DNA of 64,000 nt, taken from contig NZ_BJYS01000006.1 in the NCBI RefSeq assembly GCF_007991635.1, positions 124,001-188,000 of the forward strand, read 5' to 3'. Shown here one piece after another: positions 52,396 through 61,073 of this stretch. Position 1 is the stretch's first letter, and every line of letters begins with the position of its first letter. The notes beneath the pieces were generated by a model. That model worked only from the letters and a program-made list of their open reading frames with translations. It was not told the DNA's origin and searched no databases. The translations under genes and the position numbers were made by a program. Origin of the DNA: Adhaeribacter aerolatus. Lineage in GTDB: Bacteria > Bacteroidota > Bacteroidia > Cytophagales > Hymenobacteraceae.

Positions 52396-53886
52396 TTATT
52401 TCCACTCCGGCGCTTGTTCCAGTTTGGGGTTGGCATTGATTTCGTCGAGCGGAATCGGGAAATATTTGTGTTTGGCCATGGGCGTCCGTACCGGGAAAAC
52501 ATCGTTCACGGCCAATGGAATTACCGTCAGGAATTTGCCGGTGCGGGTTAAATCGTACCAGCGGTCGCCTTCGGCAAATAATTCCCAGGAGCGTTCCTGC
52601 AACACAGCATCAATAAAAGCTTCCTTACTTAAACCCGCAGTTAAATCGGCCAGGCTGGCCCGTTTGCGCACGGGGTTAATATAGCTATAGGCCAGCGTCG
52701 TGGGGCCGGTTAAACGGGCTTCGGCTTCGGCGGCAATCAGGTACACATCGGCTAAGCGAAAAATAGGAATATTAACGGCGTAAGCCCCCCCTACCGAATT
52801 AGGATCCTGGTACTTTTTTACCAGAATGCCCTGGGTGGTAATGGGTGTAATATCTTTCTGGAGCACCACCTGGCCGTTGGCTTTGGTATAACTGGTGGCC
52901 ATTAAATCCTTGCGTTTATCATTGGCGGCAAAAGAGTTATAGAAGGTGGGGTACACAAACGCCGAACCAAACGAGCTTTTACCGTATTCGGGGCTTTCGC
53001 TGCTTTTGGGGCCGTAAAGCGAGCCGAGTTGCGAAGTGCGGCCGGGGTTGGTACTTTCGGATTCAAATGCCCACATATTCTCCTGCCGGGCCTGATCTTC
53101 TTTGGCTACATTATATACATCTTTAACCTCGGCCAGGAGGGAATATTTACCGGAGGTTAGCACTGCCTGGGCTTTTATTAGAGCGGTAGCCCAGTCTTCG
53201 TTGTACAAGGCGGCTTTGGCGTACAGGGCCTGCGCTACTTCTTTAGAAGGACGACCTTTTACCAAAGCCGCCGAATAAGAATTTAAGTTGGCTTCAGCCT
53301 GGTCCAAATCGGCGTAAATCTGCTGGTAAACCTCAGCCTTCGGACTTTTGCCCACCACCGATTCGGCCAGCGAGGTGCTGGCTTTGGTTTTAATCACAAT
53401 GTCGCCGAAGTTTTTAGTCAGTGTCCAGTTAAAATAAGCCCGCAGGAAAAACGCTTCGCCTAATATTTCTTTCTTGCGGTCCTCGGCCATGGTAATAGCC
53501 GGCACTTTTTCCAGCACCCAATTGGCTTTTTCGATGCCCGTGTAAGCGACCTGCCAGATGTAAAACGGCGATTCGTTGGCGCGGCTAAAGCTTTTCTGGG
53601 TGGTATAATTCGGGTCGTAGTTAAACAAGGTTAAGGTATTCCGGCCCACCACAGCCCGCGGATAAACCTGGTCGGCGCTGAAGTCCGAAGCCAGTAAAGT
53701 GGCGGGGCCGCCGTTTAAACTGGCGTGCTGGTCGTACACGGCCGCAATGGCGGCTTCGGCATCCTGCGCGGTTTTATAAAACTGATCGGTAAAAATGGAA
53801 GAATACGGCGTTTCCTCCAGGTCGCAGCCGGACAAACTGGTTAAGAGCAAGCCCGCTAAACCGGTATAAATTATATATTTTTTCAT
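52396..53886 (-). CDS. SusD/RagB-family nutrient-binding lipoprotein
   Basis: A 496-aa lipoprotein with lipobox Cys21 (SLSGC). SusD features: TDQFYKTAQDAEAAIAAVYDQHASL near the N-terminus, GEAFFLRAYFNWTLTKNFGDIVIKTK, IFRLADVYLIAAEAEARLTGP, and the C-terminal QERSWELFAEGDRWYDLTRTGKFL and YFPIPLDEINANPKLEQAPEW. It is the surface glycan-binding partner of the SusC encoded 37 bases upstream. The gap to the next gene is short (50 bases to the chosen ATG), so it belongs to the same transcript as the hydrolases and symporter. Confidence 0.94.
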   Translation of the reverse strand: MKKYIIYTGLAGLLLTSLSGCDLEETPYSSIFTDQFYKTAQDAEAAIAAVYDQHASLNGGPATLLASDFSADQVYPRAVVGRNTLTLFNYDPNYTTQKSFSRANESPFYIWQVAYTGIEKANWVLEKVPAITMAEDRKKEILGEAFFLRAYFNWTLTKNFGDIVIKTKASTSLAESVVGKSPKAEVYQQIYADLDQAEANLNSYSAALVKGRPSKEVAQALYAKAALYNEDWATALIKAQAVLTSGKYSLLAEVKDVYNVAKEDQARQENMWAFESESTNPGRTSQLGSLYGPKSSESPEYGKSSFGSAFVYPTFYNSFAANDKRKDLMATSYTKANGQVVLQKDITPITTQGILVKKYQDPNSVGGAYAVNIPIFRLADVYLIAAEAEARLTGPTTLAYSYINPVRKRASLADLTAGLSKEAFIDAVLQERSWELFAEGDRWYDLTRTGKFLTVIPLAVNDVFPVRTPMAKHKYFPIPLDEINANPKLEQAPEWK

Positions 53887-53923
53887 CTTGAATGCTGTTT
53901 AAACTGATTTTACCCCTGATTTC

Positions 53924-56900
53924 TTAGAAAGTAAGCTGAATGCCGCCGATAAAACTCCGGGCTGCCGGATACACCAAATTATCGATCCCAATCAGCGTAT
54001 TGGAATTACCAAATGAGTTTACTTCGGGGTCGAAGCCGCTGTAATCGGTAAGGGTAAAGAGGTTATTCGCGCTGACATAAAGGCGGGTGTTGGAAATAAA
54101 TTTATAAGATGGAAAGGTATAACCCAAGGTCAGGTTTTTGCAGCGGAAGTAAGAACCATCTTCCACGAACCGGTCCGAAACCGGATTGCGTCCGCCCTGC
54201 AAACCGCTTACGTATTCGTTGCTGGGATTGGTCGGCGACCAACGGTCGGCCAAGGCAGCCAGCACGTTGCGGGCACCCAGCGGATTCTCGAAGGTATACC
54301 GGCTCAGGTTGTAAATATCGTTGCCGTGCGAGCCCGAGAAGAAGGCACTTAAATCAAATTTTTTGTAGCGCAGGTTGGTAGAAAAGCCGTAAATAAAATC
54401 TGGATTCGGGTTACCGGTTACGGTTTGGTCATCGGCGGTAATGGTGCCATCGTTGTTCAGGTCTTTTACTTTTACGCCGCCCACCCGGCCGTCGGAACCC
54501 GGAATAATGGCATCGCCGCTTTGGTAAATGCCGTCGAACACATAAGTTTTAAATAAACCCAGGGGCTCGCCTACTTTTAAAACGGTATAGGAACTCACAA
54601 AACGTTCCTGCGTGGTGCCGCCGTCCAAAGAAAGCACTTTATTGCGGTTGGCACTGATATTACCCGAAATATCCCACTGCACCGGCCCATCCAGCACGAC
54701 CATATTGGTGGCTACTTCAATGCCTTTGTTTTCAAGCCCGGCAAAATTACCGGTAATAGAAGAATACCCGGAGGACAAAGGCAAGCTTTGCACGTACAGT
54801 AAATCATCAGTCCGTTTTTTATAAACATCTACTACCAGGTTCAGGCGGTTGTCCCAGAAACTCACGTCTAAGCCAATATCGGCCTGGGTCGATTTTTCCC
54901 AGCGCAAATCGGGATTGGGAATACGGCTGGGGCTGATACCAAACATATAAATATGGTTAAAAGAATATCCGGCACCGGAGCCCACCGTAGCCAGCGACTG
55001 GTACGCGCTAATGGCGCCCGCATTCCCCGTAACCCCGTAACTGGCCCGTAACTTCAGGTCGCTGATAAAAGTCATGTTCTGCATAAAGCTTTCTTCCATC
55101 ACCCGCCACGAAGCCGCCGCCGACGGGAAGAAACCATATTTATGATTGGCCCCGAATTTACTGGCCCCATCGGCCCGGGCTGTTACATCAAAAAAGTATT
55201 TGTCGCGGAAACCGTAATTAAAACGGGCCATGTACGAGTCGAGGCGTTCTTTGCTGCGGCTGCTGTTCACGGTCCGGTTGGTAGCCAACTGAATTGATTC
55301 GTTCAGGGTGGCATCGTTCGGGAACCCGTTAGCACTAATGGAATTGGAATTATTCAGGTTGGCTTGCGAAGAGACCACCCCGGTAAATTTAAAGGAGTGC
55401 TTTTCGGCGAGGGTGCGGGCATATGTAACAATACTTTCGTGGAGCAAAACCGTCGTGTTACTGTTAGTTTTACCGGCACTACCGGAGTTGGCATTGATAT
55501 CGCCCTGCCCCAGAATCGAAAGCGGAGAATAATTATCGCCGAGGCTGCTTTGTAAAATAGCGTTAAACGAAGCGCGGTACGTAAGCCCTTTCAGCAAAGA
55601 AACTTCGCCGTAAATATTCGTAATGCTGCGGTTAATAGCGTCGCGGTTCAGGATAGCGGCTAAACCCAGGGGGTTGGTTACTTCGCGGTAGCGGCCGTTA
55701 AACTGATCGGTAAACGGGAAAATGCTGCCATCTTCGCGGTAAGGTTGCATGGTAGGCGGTGCACCCAAAGCCGCGCCCAGAATACTGGTGGTAACAGCCG
55801 GGCCATCCATACTGGTAGAGCCGGTGGGGATAGAATTATTAATGGTATAGCTGCCCAAAAAACTTACCCCGGTTTTTACCCGGTTGCTAATAGCGTGGTC
55901 GAGGTTCAGGCGCAAAGAATAACGCTTAAAGTCGGAGCTGATAACAATACCATCCTGGTTGAAATAATTCGCCGATAAGGCCAGCTGGGTTTTCTCGGAA
56001 CCACCCGATATTGACAATTGGTGACTTTGGATGGGCGCTTGCCGGAAAATTAAATCCTGCCAGTCTACCCCTTTGCCCAAAGAGGCCGGGTCGGGGAATA
56101 AAGATGTCTTGTAGATTTCGTTTTCGAGGGTGGCAAACTGGCCGGCATCGAGTAAATCCATTTTTTTGGTAATCTGCTGAACCCCGTAATAACCTTCGTA
56201 GGTTACCCGCGTGGCGCCCGCTTTACCGCGCTTAGTGGTAATCAGCACTACTCCGTTGGCGCCCCGGGCACCGTAAATGGCGGTGGCGGAGGCATCTTTT
56301 AGCACTTCCACCGAGGCAATATCGTTGGGGTTAATGGTGGAAAGCGAACTAATATCGTTTACGCCGCCGCTGTTCGAAATAGGTACGCCATCTACCACGT
56401 ACAAAGGTTCGGAGCTGCCGTTAATGGAGTTGGTGCCCCGTACCCGCACGCTAATATTGCCGCCGGGCGCCGCCGAGTTCTGCGTTACTTGTACGCCGGC
56501 TACACGCGCCTGTAAACCCTGCGCCACGTTTACCACCGGCGTTTGGGTTAGTTCTTCGGCCTTCACGGATGCAATAGCCCCGGTGGTCTCTATTTTCCGC
56601 TGCGTGCCGTAGCCCACTACCACTACTTCGGATAAAGCTTTGGCATCGGGGGCTAAGCTTACATCAACGGTGGTGCGGTTGTTAATGGCCACTTCTTTGG
56701 GCGTATAGCCAATAAAAGAAAATACCAGCGTACCGTTCGTTACGGCCGTCGGGAAGGTGTAACGGCCTTCGGCATCGGTTATGGCACCAGTGGTGGTACC
56801 CTTGAGCGTAACCGTTACGCCCGGCAACGGGTTTTGGCTCTCGTCGGTAACCCGGCCTTTGAGGGCACCTCCCGTTTGCGCCTGCGCTGCTAATACGGCC

Positions 56901-56983
56901 AGCAACAAACTTACCAGGAGCAGCAATTGCCTGGTTAAAAGCCCTACCAGGGCGGGCAGCTTTGCGTAAAATTTTGTCGTCAT
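53924..56983 (-). CDS. SusC/RagA-family TonB-linked outer-membrane transporter
   Basis: About 1019 aa. The frame opens at 57067, but the extra N-terminus has cysteines and histidines and no signal features; the ATG at 56983 (MTTKFYAKL) begins a proper signal peptide ending AAQAQ, so that start is preferred. Domains: carboxypeptidase-regulatory-like (LKGRVTDESQNPLPGVTVTLKGTT), plug (LSEVVVVGYGTQRKIETTGAIASV... DASATAIYGARGANGVVLITTKRGK), and barrel ending in FIGGIQLTF. There is no STN domain, consistent with control by the divergent LacI regulator rather than a sigma/anti-sigma pair. First gene of the operon that ends at the terminator 40242-40272. Confidence 0.94.
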   Translation of the reverse strand: MTTKFYAKLPALVGLLTRQLLLLVSLLLAVLAAQAQTGGALKGRVTDESQNPLPGVTVTLKGTTTGAITDAEGRYTFPTAVTNGTLVFSFIGYTPKEVAINNRTTVDVSLAPDAKALSEVVVVGYGTQRKIETTGAIASVKAEELTQTPVVNVAQGLQARVAGVQVTQNSAAPGGNISVRVRGTNSINGSSEPLYVVDGVPISNSGGVNDISSLSTINPNDIASVEVLKDASATAIYGARGANGVVLITTKRGKAGATRVTYEGYYGVQQITKKMDLLDAGQFATLENEIYKTSLFPDPASLGKGVDWQDLIFRQAPIQSHQLSISGGSEKTQLALSANYFNQDGIVISSDFKRYSLRLNLDHAISNRVKTGVSFLGSYTINNSIPTGSTSMDGPAVTTSILGAALGAPPTMQPYREDGSIFPFTDQFNGRYREVTNPLGLAAILNRDAINRSITNIYGEVSLLKGLTYRASFNAILQSSLGDNYSPLSILGQGDINANSGSAGKTNSNTTVLLHESIVTYARTLAEKHSFKFTGVVSSQANLNNSNSISANGFPNDATLNESIQLATNRTVNSSRSKERLDSYMARFNYGFRDKYFFDVTARADGASKFGANHKYGFFPSAAASWRVMEESFMQNMTFISDLKLRASYGVTGNAGAISAYQSLATVGSGAGYSFNHIYMFGISPSRIPNPDLRWEKSTQADIGLDVSFWDNRLNLVVDVYKKRTDDLLYVQSLPLSSGYSSITGNFAGLENKGIEVATNMVVLDGPVQWDISGNISANRNKVLSLDGGTTQERFVSSYTVLKVGEPLGLFKTYVFDGIYQSGDAIIPGSDGRVGGVKVKDLNNDGTITADDQTVTGNPNPDFIYGFSTNLRYKKFDLSAFFSGSHGNDIYNLSRYTFENPLGARNVLAALADRWSPTNPSNEYVSGLQGGRNPVSDRFVEDGSYFRCKNLTLGYTFPSYKFISNTRLYVSANNLFTLTDYSGFDPEVNSFGNSNTLIGIDNLVYPAARSFIGGIQLTF

Positions 56984-57181
56984 TATTTTAATTTTTATGG
57001 TAGATTTTAAAAGGAATTTTCGGGCGCAACGATGATGGTAAAAGCAAATAATAAGTGGCACCATCATTCTTCAGTGACCGGGATTTTTCAATTCTATAGA
57101 GAAAAGGCCACCTAAATCATAACTTTTCTAAAATTATTTACTCTTTGTATAGATTGGTTACAAATATTTAAATTTAATTCG

Positions 57182-57197
57182 GTGGGAATGTTCCCAC
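57182..57197. promoter_or_regulatory. LacI-type operator-like palindrome 1
   Basis: GTGGGAATGTTCCCAC: 7-base inverted arms around a TG centre. It lies in the divergent gap between SusC (ATG 56983, minus) and the LacI-family gene (probable start 57299, plus). Centre-to-centre distance to the next site is 19 bases. Confidence 0.75.
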
Positions 57198-57200
57198 TGA

Positions 57201-57216
57201 TTGGGAACGTTCCCAA
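57201..57216. promoter_or_regulatory. LacI-type operator-like palindrome 2
   Basis: TTGGGAACGTTCCCAA is a perfect 16-base palindrome with the central CpG typical of LacI/GalR operators. Its core GGGAA...TTCCC is the same as in the site at 57182, so one dimeric regulator should bind both. Confidence 0.8.
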
Positions 57217-57298
57217 AAATATTAAAACCAACCAAGTGGATTTTTGCTGCTTATTTGAGAAATATTTAATTATTTACCAGCAACTTTTAACAGCCGCT

Positions 57299-58339
57299 TT
57301 GAAAAGACACCAGATAACCATTATTGATATTGCCCGGGAGTTGAATTTGTCTAAGTCTACGGTATCGCGGGCCTTAACCGGGCACCCCAAGGTGAGCACC
57401 GCCACCCGCGAAGCCGTGCTGGCCCTGGCCGAAAAACTCGACTACCAGCGGAACATGATTGCTTTTAACCTGGTTACGAGCAAGACTTTAACCATTGGTA
57501 TTATTGTACCGGAATTTGTGACGTCGTTTTTTCCGCAAGTAATTATCGGAGCGCAGGAGGCCGCCGCCAAAGCCGGCTATAATATTATTGTGAGCCAATC
57601 GAACGAGTCGTACGAAACCGAAGTAGCCAACGCCAAAGTAATGCTGGCCAACCGGGTAGATGGGGTACTCGTTTCGCTCTCGAAAGAAACGCGCAATTTC
57701 GATCACCTGAAAATATTCCAGCGCAAGGGCATTCCGATTGTATTTTTTAACCGGGTTTGCGACGAGATGCAGGTGCCCAAGGTGGTAGTTAATGATTATG
57801 ACGGGGCTTTTAGTGCCGTAGAACACCTCATCCAAACCGGTAAAAAACGCATTGCGCATTTGGCCGGCCCCGATTCGCTCATTATTAGCCGCCAGCGCTT
57901 GAACGGTTATTTAGATGCGCTGCGCAAATACAACCAACCCATTGTGGAGGAACTGATTATCCCTTACGACCTCACCACCGGAAAAGTAAAAATTTATGTA
58001 AACCACCTGCTGGCGCTAAAAGAACCACCCGATGCTTTGTTCGCCATTAACGACCCCACGGCCATTGAAGCCATGCAGATTATTAAGCAAAAAGGCTTGC
58101 GCATCCCCGACGATATGGCCGTGGTCGGTTTCAGCAACGATTATGCCTCGGCTTTAATGGAGCCCAGCCTGACAACCGTAGCGCAGCCCATGCGGGAAAT
58201 TGGCAGCACCGCCGTACAGCTACTCCTCGACCAAATGGACCGCGACGTTGCCAACTGGAAAGCCGTAACCCGCACCTTAAAAGCCGAATTAATTATCAGG
58301 GGTTCCAGTCGACCATTAGCAACTGCCCCACCTGTTTAA
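57299..58339 (+). CDS. LacI-family transcriptional regulator
   Basis: About 346 aa from a TTG at 57299. The frame opens earlier (GTG at 57182), but that would put both operator palindromes inside the coding region and add 39 residues before the DNA-binding domain; from the TTG the product starts MKRHQITIIDIARELNLSKS, the usual opening of Bacteroidota LacI proteins. The HTH and hinge (TVSRALTGHPKVSTATREAV) are followed by a periplasmic-binding-protein-like sensor (LTIGIIVPEFVTSFFPQVIIGAQ... DGVLVSLSKET... RIAHLAGPDSLIISRQRLNGYLDAL... VVGFSNDYASALMEPSLTTVAQP). Divergent from the SusC operon, which it very likely controls along with itself. Confidence 0.9.
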   Translation: MKRHQITIIDIARELNLSKSTVSRALTGHPKVSTATREAVLALAEKLDYQRNMIAFNLVTSKTLTIGIIVPEFVTSFFPQVIIGAQEAAAKAGYNIIVSQSNESYETEVANAKVMLANRVDGVLVSLSKETRNFDHLKIFQRKGIPIVFFNRVCDEMQVPKVVVNDYDGAFSAVEHLIQTGKKRIAHLAGPDSLIISRQRLNGYLDALRKYNQPIVEELIIPYDLTTGKVKIYVNHLLALKEPPDALFAINDPTAIEAMQIIKQKGLRIPDDMAVVGFSNDYASALMEPSLTTVAQPMREIGSTAVQLLLDQMDRDVANWKAVTRTLKAELIIRGSSRPLATAPPV

Positions 58340-58895
58340 CCATTTTGATAGTCCATTCTAAGTTCAATAAACCGTTTAAATTTTTTACGGTTAGCCACCC
58401 AAATATTTATTAAGATAGGTTTGCCGGTCAGATTTCTTTTTTGTTTAGATTTAAGGTTTGAGAAATGCGGGGAAAGATTTTTAACAATGAAGCGGTTTGA
58501 TATTTAAATTAAAAGAAAAGATGGTCACCATTGGTGGTGTTATCACTGCCAATTTTGAAGCCTTCGCCAGACTACTTGCCAGTTATTAAAAACAGCAAGA
58601 GCTATTAACTAGTCAATAATTTAAATGCTAAACAGCTACATCATAATTAGTTGTTTTATAGATAAGAAGCATTTATCCGTTACCGTCTAATTTTCTTAGT
58701 TCCCCAAAACAGATGTTATTTAAGAACTACCAACCTTCTATGCCAGATATAAGTGATTTTAATCCTAATTCCTCAAAACCTATTTTCCGCCCAAACGGCA
58801 TTATTCCTATTATTTCATAGAACACCCAAAATTATTTAGCCCGCCGGAAATAATACCTTACACCGGCACTAACGTAACCCAGGCAACCTAATCGA
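58340..58895. other. 556-base gap with a dispersed-repeat copy, no gene supported
   Basis: The AACCGT/ACGGTT hairpin (58370-58375 with 58387-58392) just after the LacI gene has its T-run in the loop and is a weak terminator candidate. The 53-base repeat copy is at 58528-58580. The remainder is AT-rich with only short frames. Confidence 0.55.
58528..58580 (-). repeat. 53-base dispersed repeat, copy B
   Basis: Reverse complement matches 10209-10261 at 46 of 53 positions. On the plus strand a 22-codon frame starting ATG at 58521 reads through it and contains GGVITA-NFE-AFARLLA. Confidence 0.75.
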
Positions 58896-61073
58896 ATGAA
58901 GCATTTTTACTTTTTTGTTTTACTATTTATTATCAATGTTTCAGCTTTTGCTCAGAAAAAGAATGAGGCGTATCAATTGCATTTGCGCAAAACAACTTTG
59001 CCGATAGAAATAGATGGCCGCATGGACGAAGCGGCCTGGCAAGACACGGAGGTGGCGAAAGATTTCTTTATGGTATTGCCCATGGATACCAGCCGGGCCA
59101 AAGTGCGCACTGAGGTCCGCATGACCTACGACGACAAAAACCTGTACCTGATTGCCTTAAATTACCACGCCCTACCTGGCCCTTACTATGTAGAGTCGTT
59201 ACGCCGCGATTTCTCTTTTGGCAAAAACGATAACTTCCTACTGTTTATGGACCCCTTCGACGACCAGACCAACGGTTTTTCGTTTGGGGCGAACGCGGCC
59301 GGGGCGCAGTGGGATGGTACCATGCACAGCGGCAGCGCCGTAGACCTGAACTGGGATAATAAATGGGTGTCGGAAGTAACCAACGATGAAGAGAAATGGG
59401 TATTTGAAATGGCCATACCGTTTACTACCATCCGGTACAAAAAAGATATTATGAAGTGGGGCATTAATTTCAGCCGCCTGGATTTAAAAACCACCGAAAA
59501 ATCGAGCTGGACCCCCATACCACGCCAATTCCCGACAGCTTCGCTGGCCTACACCGGCAACCTGGTTTGGGATCAACCGCCGCCTTCGGTCGGCGCTAAT
59601 ATTTCCGTGATCCCGTACGTGCTGGGCGGCGGCGTAAAAAATTACGAGCAAGACAAGCCCGTCGATTACCAGCGTAAAGCCGGTGCCGATGTAAAAATTG
59701 GTATTACCTCGGCCCTTAACCTCGACCTGACCATTAACCCGGATTTCAGCCAGGTAGAAGTAGACCGGCAGGTAACCAACCTCGAACGGTTTGAATTATT
59801 TTTCCCGGAGCGCCGGCAGTTTTTCCTCGAAAACGCGGATTTATTCGCCAACTTCGGTTACGCCAATATCCGGCCATTCTTCTCGCGCCGCATTGGCCTG
59901 AACGTGCCCATCCGGGCGGGTGCCCGCCTCAGCGGCAAGCTTAACAAAGACTGGCGAATCGGGCTCATGGATATGCAAACCGCCAGCGTAGATGAAACCG
60001 GTTTACCCGCTCAAAATTTTGCCATTGTTTCGCTGCAGCGCCGCGTGTTTGCCCGCTCCAATATTGGGTTGTTGTTTGTAAACAAAGAATCGCTGAACTA
60101 CCGTCCCGAACAGGATACCATCAATGCCAATCCTTACACCCGCTTTAACCGCAACGTGGGCATCGAATATAACCTGGCTTCGGCTAATAACGTCTGGACC
60201 GGCAAAGCTTTCGTGCTGAAATCTTTCTCGCCAAATAAATCCGGCGACGATCTGGTGCAGGCTGCCCACCTGGAATACCGTACCCGCAAATGGAATGTGC
60301 TACTGCAGGAAGAATACGTGGGCCGAAATTATACAGCCGAGGTTGGTTACGTACCCCGTAATAATTATTTTAAGATTAACCCCCTGGTAAGTTACTCGTT
60401 TTTCCCGAAAGGTAGCCCTATCCTAAGCCATGGTCCTAAGGTAAGCCTGACCCATTACTTCGATAATAACCTGAAGAAAACCGATAACCTGAACATGCTG
60501 TTCTACACGCTTAACTTCCGGTCGCAGAGCACTTTTACGGTAGCGTTGGTAGATGAATATGTTAAATTGCTACAGCCCTTCGACCCCACCAATACCAACA
60601 AAGATACCTTAGCGCGCGGCACCGAACATCACTGGAAAGCCTGGCGCACCGAATTTGCATCGAAGCCCCAGAGTTTGTTTACTTATGCCTTTAACACCCG
60701 ATCCGGTACGTATTACCACAACGGCACTCGCCTGAATGTGGCCGGCGAAGTTGGATATCGCTTTCAACCCTATGTAAAACTGCTCGCCAATGCCAGCTAC
60801 AACGATATCCGCCTGCCCGAGCCCTGGGGCAATACCAAATTCTGGCTGGTGGGCTCGCAACTCGACCTGACCCTGACGAACAAAATATTCTTTTCCAGCT
60901 TTTTTCAGTACAACGAGCAAACAAATAATATTAACCTGAACACCCGCTTCCAGTGGCGCTACTCACCCGCCTCCGATTTATTTATTGTGTACACCGATAA
61001 TTATTTACCGGCTCCCTTCTCGGTCCGTAACCGGGCCCTCGTGCTGAAGCTGACGTATTGGTGGAACCCGTAA
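58896..61073 (+). CDS. CBM9-domain/DUF5916 outer-membrane protein
   Basis: A 725-aa protein with signal peptide (1-19, SAFAQ). The N-terminal family-9 carbohydrate-binding-like domain (about 28-215) shows LPIEIDGRMDEAAWQDTEVAKDF and VRMTYDDKNLYLIALNYH. The rest is the DUF5916 region (QVEVDRQVTNLERFELFFPERRQFFLENADLF, FFSRRIGL, GARLSGKLNKDWRIGLMDMQT), rich in alternating beta strands and ending in LVLKLTYWWNP, consistent with an outer-membrane beta barrel with a C-terminal aromatic-containing end. The biological role of the family is not established; it may bind or transport a glycan or peptide. It stands alone between two long gaps. Confidence 0.88.
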   Translation: MKHFYFFVLLFIINVSAFAQKKNEAYQLHLRKTTLPIEIDGRMDEAAWQDTEVAKDFFMVLPMDTSRAKVRTEVRMTYDDKNLYLIALNYHALPGPYYVESLRRDFSFGKNDNFLLFMDPFDDQTNGFSFGANAAGAQWDGTMHSGSAVDLNWDNKWVSEVTNDEEKWVFEMAIPFTTIRYKKDIMKWGINFSRLDLKTTEKSSWTPIPRQFPTASLAYTGNLVWDQPPPSVGANISVIPYVLGGGVKNYEQDKPVDYQRKAGADVKIGITSALNLDLTINPDFSQVEVDRQVTNLERFELFFPERRQFFLENADLFANFGYANIRPFFSRRIGLNVPIRAGARLSGKLNKDWRIGLMDMQTASVDETGLPAQNFAIVSLQRRVFARSNIGLLFVNKESLNYRPEQDTINANPYTRFNRNVGIEYNLASANNVWTGKAFVLKSFSPNKSGDDLVQAAHLEYRTRKWNVLLQEEYVGRNYTAEVGYVPRNNYFKINPLVSYSFFPKGSPILSHGPKVSLTHYFDNNLKKTDNLNMLFYTLNFRSQSTFTVALVDEYVKLLQPFDPTNTNKDTLARGTEHHWKAWRTEFASKPQSLFTYAFNTRSGTYYHNGTRLNVAGEVGYRFQPYVKLLANASYNDIRLPEPWGNTKFWLVGSQLDLTLTNKIFFSSFFQYNEQTNNINLNTRFQWRYSPASDLFIVYTDNYLPAPFSVRNRALVLKLTYWWNP

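Noticed and set aside
56984-57067. N-terminal extension of the third SusC up to 57067
   Set aside because: The extra 28 residues contain Cys and His and precede, rather than form, the signal peptide that starts at the ATG at 56983.
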